In this document: positions 14,925-23,530 of the stretch, piece by piece
How the letters are laid out: every line of letters starts with the position of its first letter
How positions within the stretch are numbered: position 1 is the stretch's first letter
Assembly (NCBI GenBank): GCA_002294665.1
Contig: DBFQ01000021.1
Span: forward strand, 32,172-56,310
DNA: 24,139 nucleotides
Origin: Candidatus Aminicenantes bacterium UBA876
GTDB lineage: Bacteria > Acidobacteriota > Aminicenantia > UBA2199
Direction of reading: 5' to 3'
Position numbers and translations under genes: made by a program
Notes under the pieces: generated by a model
What the model saw: only the letters and a program-made list of their open reading frames with translations
The model's database searches: none
What the model was told of the DNA's origin: nothing

Positions 14925-16273
14925 CATGACTCGTTGAAAAAGTTCAAGATTGCTTTCACGTTTTTGGAAAACTCCGCATCGGTCTGCATGCGCTCTTCCA
15001 CGCGCTTGATCGAATGCAGTACCGTTGTGTGATGCTTGCCGCCGAACTGATGACCGATTTCCGCCAGGGAATGCCGGGTTGCGCGCTTGCAGACAAACAT
15101 GGCGATCTGGCGGGGATGGGCCACACGGGGAGAGTTGTTGCGGGATTTGAGGTCTTCGGTGCGGATGTTGTAGCGTTTGGCCACGTATTCCTGGATGCTT
15201 TCCACGGTGACCTGTTTTCTGGCCAGGGAAATAATCGGTTTGAGCGCCTCTTTGGCAAAATCCAGGGTGATGCGATCTCCGTTCGTGTCCGTGTGTTTCA
15301 GTTCGGCAAAACCGATCAGGCGGTTCAGGGCCCCTTCCAGTTTGCGGATATTTTCTTTGATCGATGACGCCAGAAAATACAACACTTCTTCGTTGATATC
15401 GAAGTGGTTGGCGCCCTGCTTTTTTCTTTCCGACAGTTTCTGCTTGAGAATGGCCATCCGGCCTTCCAGGTCGTACGGCAGGATATCCACAATCCCCCCC
15501 CATTCGAAACGCGACTTGATGCGGTTTTCCAGGTAGGGAATGTTGTCCGGGTGGGTGTCGGAGCAGAGCACGATCTGCTTTTCTTCCTGGATCAGTTTGT
15601 TGAACACGTAATAGAATTGTTCGCTGGTTCCGCCCCACTTGGTGATGTACTGGATGTCGTCGATCAACAGCACGTCCACCGATGTGTATTTGTGGATAAA
15701 TTCAGAGCGTTTGTTGAAGCGCGTGTATTCCACGTATTCGTACATAAAATCGCTCGAGGTCAGGTACACCACCTTCATGTCCGAATTGAGTTGAATGCGG
15801 TTGCCGATGGCGTACATGAGATGGGTTTTTCCCAGACCCACGTCGCTGTAGATATAAAGAGGGTTGTAGGATTTGCCGGGAAATTCCGACACGCTGTATG
15901 CGAATGAATACGCCATGCGGTTGGAATCGAGCTGTACGAACGTATCAAAAGTGTACTTTGGATTCAGGTTGGAAATAAAATTCCCCGGTTCCCGTGCCGG
16001 GTCGGATTTTTCCTGAGAATTCGCGGCAGGGAGTTCATCTTCTTCGTACAGGGGAACCAGCTTCATGGAACATTGAAATTCCTTTTCCATGTACTGGTTG
16101 AGTTTTTCCAGCAGGTTGGACTTGATCCATTCGGTTTTCTGGGGATCCGGAGAGCCCACAAAAACGATCTGGTTCATCATACCGATATAGGAAAGCGGTT
16201 CGATCCATTTGCTGAAGGTCGGACTGTCGAGGGTTTCCTTGAGGTAATTGCGGGTGATATCAAAATAGTTCAT
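14924..16273 (-). CDS. dnaA: Chromosomal replication initiator DnaA
   Basis: A 449-residue AAA+ initiator. Domain I is residues 1-75, followed by a short linker. The AAA+ domain has Walker A SDVGLGKTH (about 143-151) and Walker B VLLIDDIQ (about 201-208). Domain IV carries the DNA-binding signature GGKHHTTVLHSIKRVE near residue 411. Most bacteria have Asp in the first His position (GRDHTTV), a residue that contacts the DnaA box in E. coli. The start is ATG 16273, which gives the usual MNYF ... WIEPL beginning; TTG 16288 would add five residues. A GGAA element lies about 9 nt upstream. The leader contains two DnaA-box-like sites, suggesting self-regulation. It heads the minus-strand replication gene series. 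Confidence 0.96.
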   Translation of the reverse strand: MNYFDITRNYLKETLDSPTFSKWIEPLSYIGMMNQIVFVGSPDPQKTEWIKSNLLEKLNQYMEKEFQCSMKLVPLYEEDELPAANSQEKSDPAREPGNFISNLNPKYTFDTFVQLDSNRMAYSFAYSVSEFPGKSYNPLYIYSDVGLGKTHLMYAIGNRIQLNSDMKVVYLTSSDFMYEYVEYTRFNKRSEFIHKYTSVDVLLIDDIQYITKWGGTSEQFYYVFNKLIQEEKQIVLCSDTHPDNIPYLENRIKSRFEWGGIVDILPYDLEGRMAILKQKLSERKKQGANHFDINEEVLYFLASSIKENIRKLEGALNRLIGFAELKHTDTNGDRITLDFAKEALKPIISLARKQVTVESIQEYVAKRYNIRTEDLKSRNNSPRVAHPRQIAMFVCKRATRHSLAEIGHQFGGKHHTTVLHSIKRVEERMQTDAEFSKNVKAILNFFNES

Positions 16274-16278
16274 ATTAA

Positions 16279-16287
16279 ATTTCCACA
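16279..16287 (+). promoter_or_regulatory. DnaA-box-like site in the dnaA leader
   Basis: ATTTCCACA on the plus strand, one mismatch from TTWTNCACA, lying 6-14 nt upstream of the dnaA ATG. DnaA bound here could block its own translation start region or transcription. Confidence 0.4.
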
Positions 16288-16301
16288 ATTACATTAACAA
16301 A

Positions 16302-16310
16302 TGTGAAAAA
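16302..16310 (-). promoter_or_regulatory. DnaA-box-like site in the dnaA leader
   Basis: TTTTTCACA on the minus strand fits TTWTNCACA and repeats the motif found beyond the dnaA 3' end. It lies downstream of the predicted dnaA transcript start. Confidence 0.5.
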
Positions 16311-16344
16311 ATTGGCTCCACCCATTCAGAAACATATACCGAGG

Positions 16345-16373
16345 ATGTTACAGGGACATCTTCAGGGTGTCAA
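16345..16373 (-). promoter_or_regulatory. dnaA promoter
   Basis: On the minus strand, a perfect TTGACA (16373-16368), a 17-nt spacer and TAACAT (16350-16345, 4 of 6). The transcript start would be near 16338, giving a leader of about 65 nt that contains both DnaA-box-like motifs. The -35 box is half of a 15-bp palindrome shared with a rightward -35 box. Confidence 0.65.
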
Positions 16374-16382
16374 GGCTTGACA
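16368..16382. promoter_or_regulatory. Palindrome TGTCAAGGCTTGACA joining divergent -35 boxes
   Basis: A perfect inverted repeat with 7-bp arms and one central base. It contains TTGACA on each strand: the leftward one is the dnaA -35 box. The rightward one (16377-16382) faces a weak TAAGGT 16 nt on (16399-16404) and the small protein/rsmG genes. A run of ten A follows (16382-16391). It could be shared promoter elements, an operator, or both. Confidence 0.55.
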
Positions 16383-16450
16383 AAAAAAAAATCCCGGGTA
16401 AGGTGAAGACTCTGCACGGCGCGTGAGGTCAATGCGCCATTGGCATACAG

Positions 16451-16615
16451 ATGCTCAGAAAAACACTTCTTCGCTTGCTTGCCGTGGCCGTAACGGTGGT
16501 CGTGGTGTTGTCTCCGTTTCTGTTGTTTCGGGAAAACGGGAAATACACCGCGTTTGTGCTTGCCGTCTGGTTGCTGCTGGCGGCGGCTTACGTGTTTGCC
16601 CGAAAAAAAGACTGA
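16451..16615 (+). CDS. Small membrane protein, two helices
   Basis: A 54-codon frame encoding a predicted helical hairpin: a basic N-terminus (MLRKTLLR), a hydrophobic segment (about 9-26), a short polar turn RENGKYT, a second hydrophobic segment (about 34-50) and a basic end RKKD. The two membrane segments, positive flanks and neat termination before rsmG argue for a real gene, although I recognise no family. It is the first rightward frame after the divergent dnaA promoter region and is followed 42 nt later by rsmG. The ribosome binding site is weak. It could be a small inner membrane protein co-transcribed with rsmG. Codon composition resembles its neighbours. Confidence 0.55.
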   Translation: MLRKTLLRLLAVAVTVVVVLSPFLLFRENGKYTAFVLAVWLLLAAAYVFARKKD

Positions 16616-16657
16616 ATTCGTGGCCGATTCCTGTCACGGCGGAACCCGGTTAAAAAG

Positions 16658-17257
16658 ATGACAATCGTGAACGACGAGATGATCCGCGAGTCGGTTCAGC
16701 GCTTCCTGGATTTTCTGCTGCAACAGAACCGCCAACTCAACCTGGTCAGCCGCCGCATTACGCCGGCGCAACTGCAGGCATTGGCCGATGAAACCCTGCG
16801 CCTGGTCCCGTTGATCAGTGGAAACCGCGTGGTGGACGCGGGTAGCGGAAACGGGTTGCTGGGAATTGTGCTGGCGTTGTTTTTTCCCATGCGCACATTC
16901 ATCCTGCTTGAGAGTATTGAAAAAAAAGCGCGCTTTCTGCGCCTGGCGGTTTCGCAGATGGAGTTGCGCAATACCGAAGTGTGTCGCGAGCGGTTGGAGA
17001 ACTTTCGCTTTCCGGCTCCCGGGGCGGAAATCACGCTGGTTGCGCGGGGTTTTCCCAGCCTTTCCGGTCTGGTTGAGCCGCTGCTTCGCGGCAAGGTCCG
17101 GGAAGTGGTTTGCATCACTTCATTGAAAAAGATCGAGAAATTGGAGTTCCCGCTGGAAAAAACCACCCATTCCATCTATAATATCCCATCCCGAGATGTG
17201 ATCAAAATTCTGAAAATGGAGAATGTTTCACGTGAAACAATCAACCCCGATGGGTAA
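16658..17257 (+). CDS. rsmG: 16S rRNA (guanine-N7) methyltransferase RsmG (GidB)
   Basis: A 199-residue class I methyltransferase. The S-adenosylmethionine loop is VVDAGSGNGLLGIVLAL (RsmG family D-G-S/T-G-x-G-x-x-G-I), preceded by QNRQLNLVSRR, which matches the family's NLV/NLT segment, and followed by ILLESIEKKARFL. VARGFPSL corresponds to the family's sRAf block. The enzyme methylates N7 of G527 (E. coli numbering) in 16S rRNA. The usual Pro in the loop is absent (GNGLLG for GPGLPG). The start at 16658 has no strong ribosome binding site; ATG 16679 is possible. The gene order rsmG-parA-parB is classical near origins. The last 12 residues are encoded over the parS site and run into the parA start. 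Confidence 0.9.
   Translation: MTIVNDEMIRESVQRFLDFLLQQNRQLNLVSRRITPAQLQALADETLRLVPLISGNRVVDAGSGNGLLGIVLALFFPMRTFILLESIEKKARFLRLAVSQMELRNTEVCRERLENFRFPAPGAEITLVARGFPSLSGLVEPLLRGKVREVVCITSLKKIEKLEFPLEKTTHSIYNIPSRDVIKILKMENVSRETINPDG
17224..17239. promoter_or_regulatory. parS: parS centromere site
   Basis: TGTTTCACGTGAAACA is a perfect palindrome and matches the canonical bacterial parS sequence at all 16 positions. It lies inside the 3' end of rsmG, just before the preferred parA start. ParB binds and clamps DNA at such sites. It is the only one I found in the window. Confidence 0.95.
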
Positions 17258-18008
17258 AGTTATTGCAGTTGCGAACCAGAAAGGCGGGGTTGGAAAAACA
17301 ACCACGGCCGTAAACCTGGGTGCGGCACTGGCGATCGCGGAAAAACGCGTGCTGATTGTGGACCTGGATCCGCAGGCCAACTCCACTACCGGGTTGGGTA
17401 TCAACAAGGCCGAGGTCCAGAATGATATCTACGCGGTGCTGATCGGCGAGAAGGATATCCGCGACGTCTGGGTCGCCAACGAACTTGCTTTCCTGAGTAT
17501 TGTGCCGTCTTCGCGGAACCTGGCCCGGTTTGAGCTGGAGATGGTCGAAGATGAAAACAACCACCTCTACCTGCGCCGGGCGCTGGAATCGGTGCGCAAG
17601 GAATTCGATTACGTGTTTATCGATTCCCCGCCGTCCCTGGGATTGCTGACCATCAATGCGTTGAGCGCGGCGGATTCAGTGATGATTCCCATCCAGGCTG
17701 AGTATTACGCGCTGGAGGGGTTGTCCGACCTGATGAACACCATTCAGCGGATTCAGGAACACTTCAACCGGGACCTGGCGATCGAGGGAATCCTGATGAC
17801 CATGTGTGATGAGCGGACCAATCTGTCGCGCCAGGTGGAAGACGAAATCCGTAATTATTTCAAAGACAAGGTCTACCGGTCCGTAGTGCCGCGAAACGTG
17901 CGTTTGTCCGAAGCCCCCAGTTTCGGTCGCCCGATCCAGTTTTACGATATCAAGTCGGCCGGTTCCCGGGCATACATGGCCCTGGCCAGGGAGATGATGA
18001 ATCCATGA
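17250..18008 (+). CDS. parA: Chromosome partitioning ATPase ParA (Soj)
   Basis: A 252-residue deviant Walker A ATPase. MGKVIAVANQKGGVGKTTT opens the protein as in B. subtilis Soj, followed by LIVDLDPQANSTTGLG, the Walker B-like FIDSPPSLGLL and the C-terminal SEAPSFGRPI block. It forms ATP-dependent dimers on the nucleoid, and ParB-parS complexes move along the ParA gradient. I prefer ATG 17250 because it gives the family N-terminus and an 8-nt overlap with rsmG like those seen elsewhere in the window. ATG 17223 would add nine residues (MFHVKQSTP) encoded by parS itself. Neither start has a well-placed ribosome binding site. It overlaps parB by 4 nt. Confidence 0.96.
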   Translation: MGKVIAVANQKGGVGKTTTAVNLGAALAIAEKRVLIVDLDPQANSTTGLGINKAEVQNDIYAVLIGEKDIRDVWVANELAFLSIVPSSRNLARFELEMVEDENNHLYLRRALESVRKEFDYVFIDSPPSLGLLTINALSAADSVMIPIQAEYYALEGLSDLMNTIQRIQEHFNRDLAIEGILMTMCDERTNLSRQVEDEIRNYFKDKVYRSVVPRNVRLSEAPSFGRPIQFYDIKSAGSRAYMALAREMMNP

Positions 18009-18859
18009 AACGCCGCGTGCTGGGCAAGGGTATCGAAGCCATCATCACCAATCAACCGCAGGAAGAAGGCCAGACGAATCTGCGCGAAATCGACGTGGCC
18101 GATATTCATCCCAACCCCTTTCAGCCGCGCAAGGATTTCAATGAGGCCTCCATCCGCGAACTGGCGGAGTCGATCCGGGAATCCGGGTTGATCCAGCCGA
18201 TTTCCGTCTACCGCCAGGATAACCGTTATTATCTGATCGTGGGTGAGCGGCGCTGGCGCGCGGCCCAGATGTTGCGCTGGCAGAAGATTTCCGCGATTGT
18301 GCGTGATCTGGAGATCGATGAAGTGATGGTGGGCGCGCTGGTGGAAAATATTCAGCGCGAAGACCTGAACCCGATCGAGGTCGCCCAGGGCATCGAATTG
18401 TTGATGAAAAACAACACCATGACCCAGGAACAGGCGGCCGCGAAGCTGGGTATGAATCGCTCGACCGTCACCAACCTGTTGCGCTTGCTCAATCTGCCGG
18501 ATCGCATCAAGCAGGGAGTGGTGCAGAACCAGTTGTCGCAGGGACATGCGCGCGCATTGTTGGCGTTGCGGGATGCCGGCGACATGGAAAATTTGTTTGA
18601 GCGCGTGATCGCGTCCGACTTATCGGTGCGGCAGACGGAAAAACTGGTCAAGAATTTTTACAACACCCCCCGCGCGGAAACGCCGCCCCAGGATCCGGAT
18701 ATCCGCCGCACCGAAGAAAAACTGGCGCGACTCTTTTCCACCAAGGTGAAGCTGATCTACTCGCCGCGGGGAAGCGGGCGTATTGAAATTCACTTTTCCA
18801 AGCTGGATGAATTCGAGCGCTTGTACCAGATGTTTGTCAACGGAAAATCAAGGGAGTAA
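18005..18859 (+). CDS. parB: ParB (Spo0J) centromere-binding CTPase
   Basis: A 284-residue ParB. The N-terminus has a ParA-interaction-like KRRVLGKGIEAII segment, then the CTP-binding boxes GERRWRAAQ and ENIQREDLNPIE. A helix-turn-helix follows (TQEQAAAKLGMNRSTVTNLL) that recognises parS, with a linker and a C-terminal dimerisation domain. It loads at parS, slides as a CTP-dependent clamp and recruits ParA and SMC. The GERRxRAA residues needed for CTP binding are all present. The ATGA overlap with parA (4 nt) shows tight coupling. The parS site about 770 nt upstream, in rsmG/parA, completes a ParABS system. Confidence 0.96.
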   Translation: MKRRVLGKGIEAIITNQPQEEGQTNLREIDVADIHPNPFQPRKDFNEASIRELAESIRESGLIQPISVYRQDNRYYLIVGERRWRAAQMLRWQKISAIVRDLEIDEVMVGALVENIQREDLNPIEVAQGIELLMKNNTMTQEQAAAKLGMNRSTVTNLLRLLNLPDRIKQGVVQNQLSQGHARALLALRDAGDMENLFERVIASDLSVRQTEKLVKNFYNTPRAETPPQDPDIRRTEEKLARLFSTKVKLIYSPRGSGRIEIHFSKLDEFERLYQMFVNGKSRE

Positions 18860-18865
18860 CCAGGT

Positions 18866-19273
18866 ATGGCTAGACACGAAAGTTATGGCCGCATGAGCGG
18901 TTTTATCGACAAGGATTCGGAATTCACCGGTGAATTGCGTTTTCAGGAGATGTTGCGCATCGACGGCATTCTGAAGGGCAAGATAATGAGCGGTCACACC
19001 CTGATTGTCGGTGAAACCGGCGACGTGGACGCCGATATCGAGGTCCGCCAGATTTCGATCAACGGCCGCGTGAAGGGAAATGTCACGGCCAAGGAAAGGG
19101 CGGAGATCTTCGCCAACGGCAGCTTTACCGGAAAACTGGTCACACCGAAACTCGTGATCGAAGAAGGTGCGTTTTTTCAGGGCAGTTGCCAGATGGAATT
19201 GAAAGTTTTGCAGAGCAACAACCCGCATCCGGCTTCCGAGCCGGCTGACGCAGAGGGCGCAAAGGAAACCTGA
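18866..19273 (+). CDS. Bactofilin (polymer-forming cytoskeletal protein)
   Basis: A 135-residue bactofilin. A short N-terminal tail (to about residue 12) precedes a beta-helical core of repeating hydrophobic/glycine turns, with GFIDKDSEFTGEL, IDGILKGKI, INGRVKGNVTA and FTGKLVTPKLVIEEGAFFQG. A charged, disordered tail ends the protein. Bactofilins polymerise without nucleotide and act as cytoplasmic or membrane-associated scaffolds. In Myxococcus xanthus, bactofilins BacNOP position ParABS components, and this gene follows parB by 6 nt, so a similar role is a reasonable inference. AGGGAG upstream acts as ribosome binding site. Composition matches the neighbours. Confidence 0.92.
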   Translation: MARHESYGRMSGFIDKDSEFTGELRFQEMLRIDGILKGKIMSGHTLIVGETGDVDADIEVRQISINGRVKGNVTAKERAEIFANGSFTGKLVTPKLVIEEGAFFQGSCQMELKVLQSNNPHPASEPADAEGAKET

Positions 19274-19277
19274 TCCC

Positions 19278-21662
<2,385 letters not shown>

Positions 21663-21681
21663 GTGTGTTCCCCGGCCGCAA

Positions 21682-21710
21682 TTGACATCCACTTTTCCGC
21701 TGGTTAGAAT
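21682..21710 (+). promoter_or_regulatory. Strong sigma70-type promoter
   Basis: A perfect TTGACA (21682-21687), an optimal 17-nt spacer and TAGAAT (21705-21710). It is the best promoter match in the window. Transcription should begin near 21717, giving a leader of about 68 nt with a consensus Shine-Dalgarno sequence before the Rho_N-like gene. Confidence 0.75.
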
Positions 21711-21784
21711 AGATGCGCGCTCCTTTCTGACGGAGCCGATTCGCTTGCCGCCAGGCAGACGCTTGAAAACAGAGGAGGATGGAG

Positions 21785-22108
21785 ATGCCGCCGACCTTTG
21801 AAGAGTTAAAGAAAATGACCGTGGCCCAATTGCGCGAAATGGCCTCCGGGATCGAGCATGAGGCCCTGAAAGGGTATACGCAACTGAACAAGGAGCACCT
21901 GATCGTGGCCATGTGCACCGCCCTGGGCATTGAGACACGGGTCAAGCATGAAGTGGTGGGCCTGGATAAACGCGCGATCAAATCGCGTATCGGCGCGTTG
22001 AAAAAAAAGCGTGACGCGGCCCTGCAGAAGCACGACCACGCCGGGATCAAGGATACCCGGCGCCGCATCCATCGGCTGAAGCGGAAGATCCACAAAGCCA
22101 CGCATTGA
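21785..22108 (+). CDS. Small basic protein with Rho N-terminal-like domain
   Basis: A 107-residue protein. Residues about 4-45 (FEELKKMTVAQLREMA ... GYTQLNKEHLIVAMCTALG) look like the helical Rho_N/SAP-type domain found at the N-terminus of Rho and in small nucleic-acid-binding proteins. The rest is a very basic helical hairpin ending KDTRRRIHRLKRKIHKATH. Nucleic acid binding is therefore likely; the target is unknown. Met 21785 is chosen because AGAGGAGG sits 6 nt upstream, while ATG 21779 directly abuts that element. The consensus promoter and strong ribosome binding site suggest high expression. It stands alone between the pyrG terminator and the M16 promoter. The domain assignment is by pattern, not by search. 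Confidence 0.75.
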   Translation: MPPTFEELKKMTVAQLREMASGIEHEALKGYTQLNKEHLIVAMCTALGIETRVKHEVVGLDKRAIKSRIGALKKKRDAALQKHDHAGIKDTRRRIHRLKRKIHKATH

Positions 22109-22127
22109 ACCCGGAGCGGCTGCCGCG

Positions 22128-22156
22128 TTGACTTCATGAGGGTCCGGGGATAGAAT
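22128..22156 (+). promoter_or_regulatory. Promoter of the M16 peptidase pair
   Basis: TTGACT (22128-22133), a 17-nt spacer and TAGAAT (22151-22156). Only 6 nt (GGCCGC) lie between the -10 box and the ATG at 22163, so a leaderless transcript is predicted. Confidence 0.65.
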
Positions 22157-22162
22157 GGCCGC

Positions 22163-23530
22163 ATGCGGCCGGGCCATTCCGTTCTGATCCTGTTGCTGGC
22201 GTTTTTTGCCGGTGCCGCCGCGCCCGCCGCCGGGGAAGCGCAATCCCAGGTCATTGTCCTGGAAAACGGCATCCGCGCGGCGGTTGAACGCGTATCGCAC
22301 CCCCACCTGGTACACCTGGTGCTGGCGCTGCGCGCCGGCAGCAAATATGAACCTGCCGGCCGCAAAGGCCTGTCCCACCTGATCGAACACCTGCTTTTGT
22401 TCGGCAGTGACAACTCCGGCGGGGCATCGTTCACGCGCCGCCTGAGTGAACGCGGCGGACTGCTGAACGGCCACACGGACCGGGACCTGTTGACGGTTGA
22501 AATGACGTTTCCGCCGTCTGAGCTGGATTTTGCCGTCGGCCTGATCCGCCGGATGGTTTTTGAACGCCGCTTCCACGCCGCAGACCTGGAGCGGGAAAGG
22601 GAGGTGGTGCGCCGCGAAGCCGAAGAAATCGAGGACAGTCCCGAACGCAGCGGCCTGTTTCTGCTGCTCAACCACCTGTTTGCCGGCCATCCCTATGAAC
22701 GTTCGGCAATGGGCGATCCCCGGGCCCTGGATGGCGTTGGCCTGGAAGAGATCATGCGCCACTACCGCGGCCTCTTCCGCCCGGAGCGTTGTGCTGTCGC
22801 CCTGGTGGGAGACCTGGATTCCGTCGCGGCGAGCGCGTGCCTGAAAACGCACCTGGGCGGAATCCAGGCCGGAACCCCGGGAGAAAGCGATGCCTTTGCC
22901 CTGCCGCCGCCGGCGCCATTGACCGCTTCACCGGAAATCGAGCGGCGCATGGACGTCAAGCGGGCGCATCTCTGGCTGGGATTCCGTGCCCCGGCCTACA
23001 ACCACGTCGACCGGGTCGCCATGCGCGTGTTGACCCAGATGCTGGGGCAGGGAGGTTACTCGCTGCTGAGCGTCAGCCTTTCGGGCCGGTTTCAATGGGT
23101 GGACAGCGTTTCCATGCACTACCAGGCCATGGAGGACAGCGGTTTCGCCTGGATTCACATGGTGCTGGATCCCGCCAACGTACGTCGCGCCCGCCACGAG
23201 GTGATGCGCTTTCTCAAGTATTTCCGCAACATGGATTTTTCAGTGCGCGACCTGCCGCCGGCGCAACGCCGGGGTGTGTTCGATTTTCTGCAAACCGCCG
23301 AGAACCAGTTATTGTCACGCCTGGAAGCCGACGGCGAAGACGGCATGAACCGGGCGTTGAGTACCACGCGCTTTCTGTTGTTGAATCGCCTGGCCAGGCC
23401 CAATGGGTTTGCCGCGCAGGCCGCCGCGCTGTCTTCTTCGCGCCTGCGCGCCGTGGCCGGCGATTACCTGCTCAAGCCGGCCCATGTCGAGGTCACGCTG
23501 CTGCCGCAGAAAACCCATGAAAAGAAATAG
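22163..23530 (+). CDS. Secreted M16-family zinc metalloprotease
   Basis: A 455-residue protein with an N-terminal signal peptide (hydrophobic residues 6-22, ending in an Ala-rich cleavage region). The M16 inverted zinc motif is HLIEH (His72, Glu75, His76), with the distal ligand Glu152 in EREVVRREAEE exactly 76 residues after His76, the classic HXXEH-X76-E spacing. The C-terminal half forms the second, non-metal M16 domain. It should degrade peptides in the periplasm. It overlaps the following M16 gene by 14 nt, and the two products probably form a catalytic/non-catalytic pair. The start lacks a ribosome binding site and follows a -10 box by 6 nt. Confidence 0.92.
   Translation: MRPGHSVLILLLAFFAGAAAPAAGEAQSQVIVLENGIRAAVERVSHPHLVHLVLALRAGSKYEPAGRKGLSHLIEHLLLFGSDNSGGASFTRRLSERGGLLNGHTDRDLLTVEMTFPPSELDFAVGLIRRMVFERRFHAADLEREREVVRREAEEIEDSPERSGLFLLLNHLFAGHPYERSAMGDPRALDGVGLEEIMRHYRGLFRPERCAVALVGDLDSVAASACLKTHLGGIQAGTPGESDAFALPPPAPLTASPEIERRMDVKRAHLWLGFRAPAYNHVDRVAMRVLTQMLGQGGYSLLSVSLSGRFQWVDSVSMHYQAMEDSGFAWIHMVLDPANVRRARHEVMRFLKYFRNMDFSVRDLPPAQRRGVFDFLQTAENQLLSRLEADGEDGMNRALSTTRFLLLNRLARPNGFAAQAAALSSSRLRAVAGDYLLKPAHVEVTLLPQKTHEKK

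Noticed and set aside
15691..15699. Perfect DnaA box TTATCCACA on the minus strand
   Set aside because: It lies in the middle of dnaA and encodes conserved protein sequence without other boxes around it, so I did not list it as an origin element.
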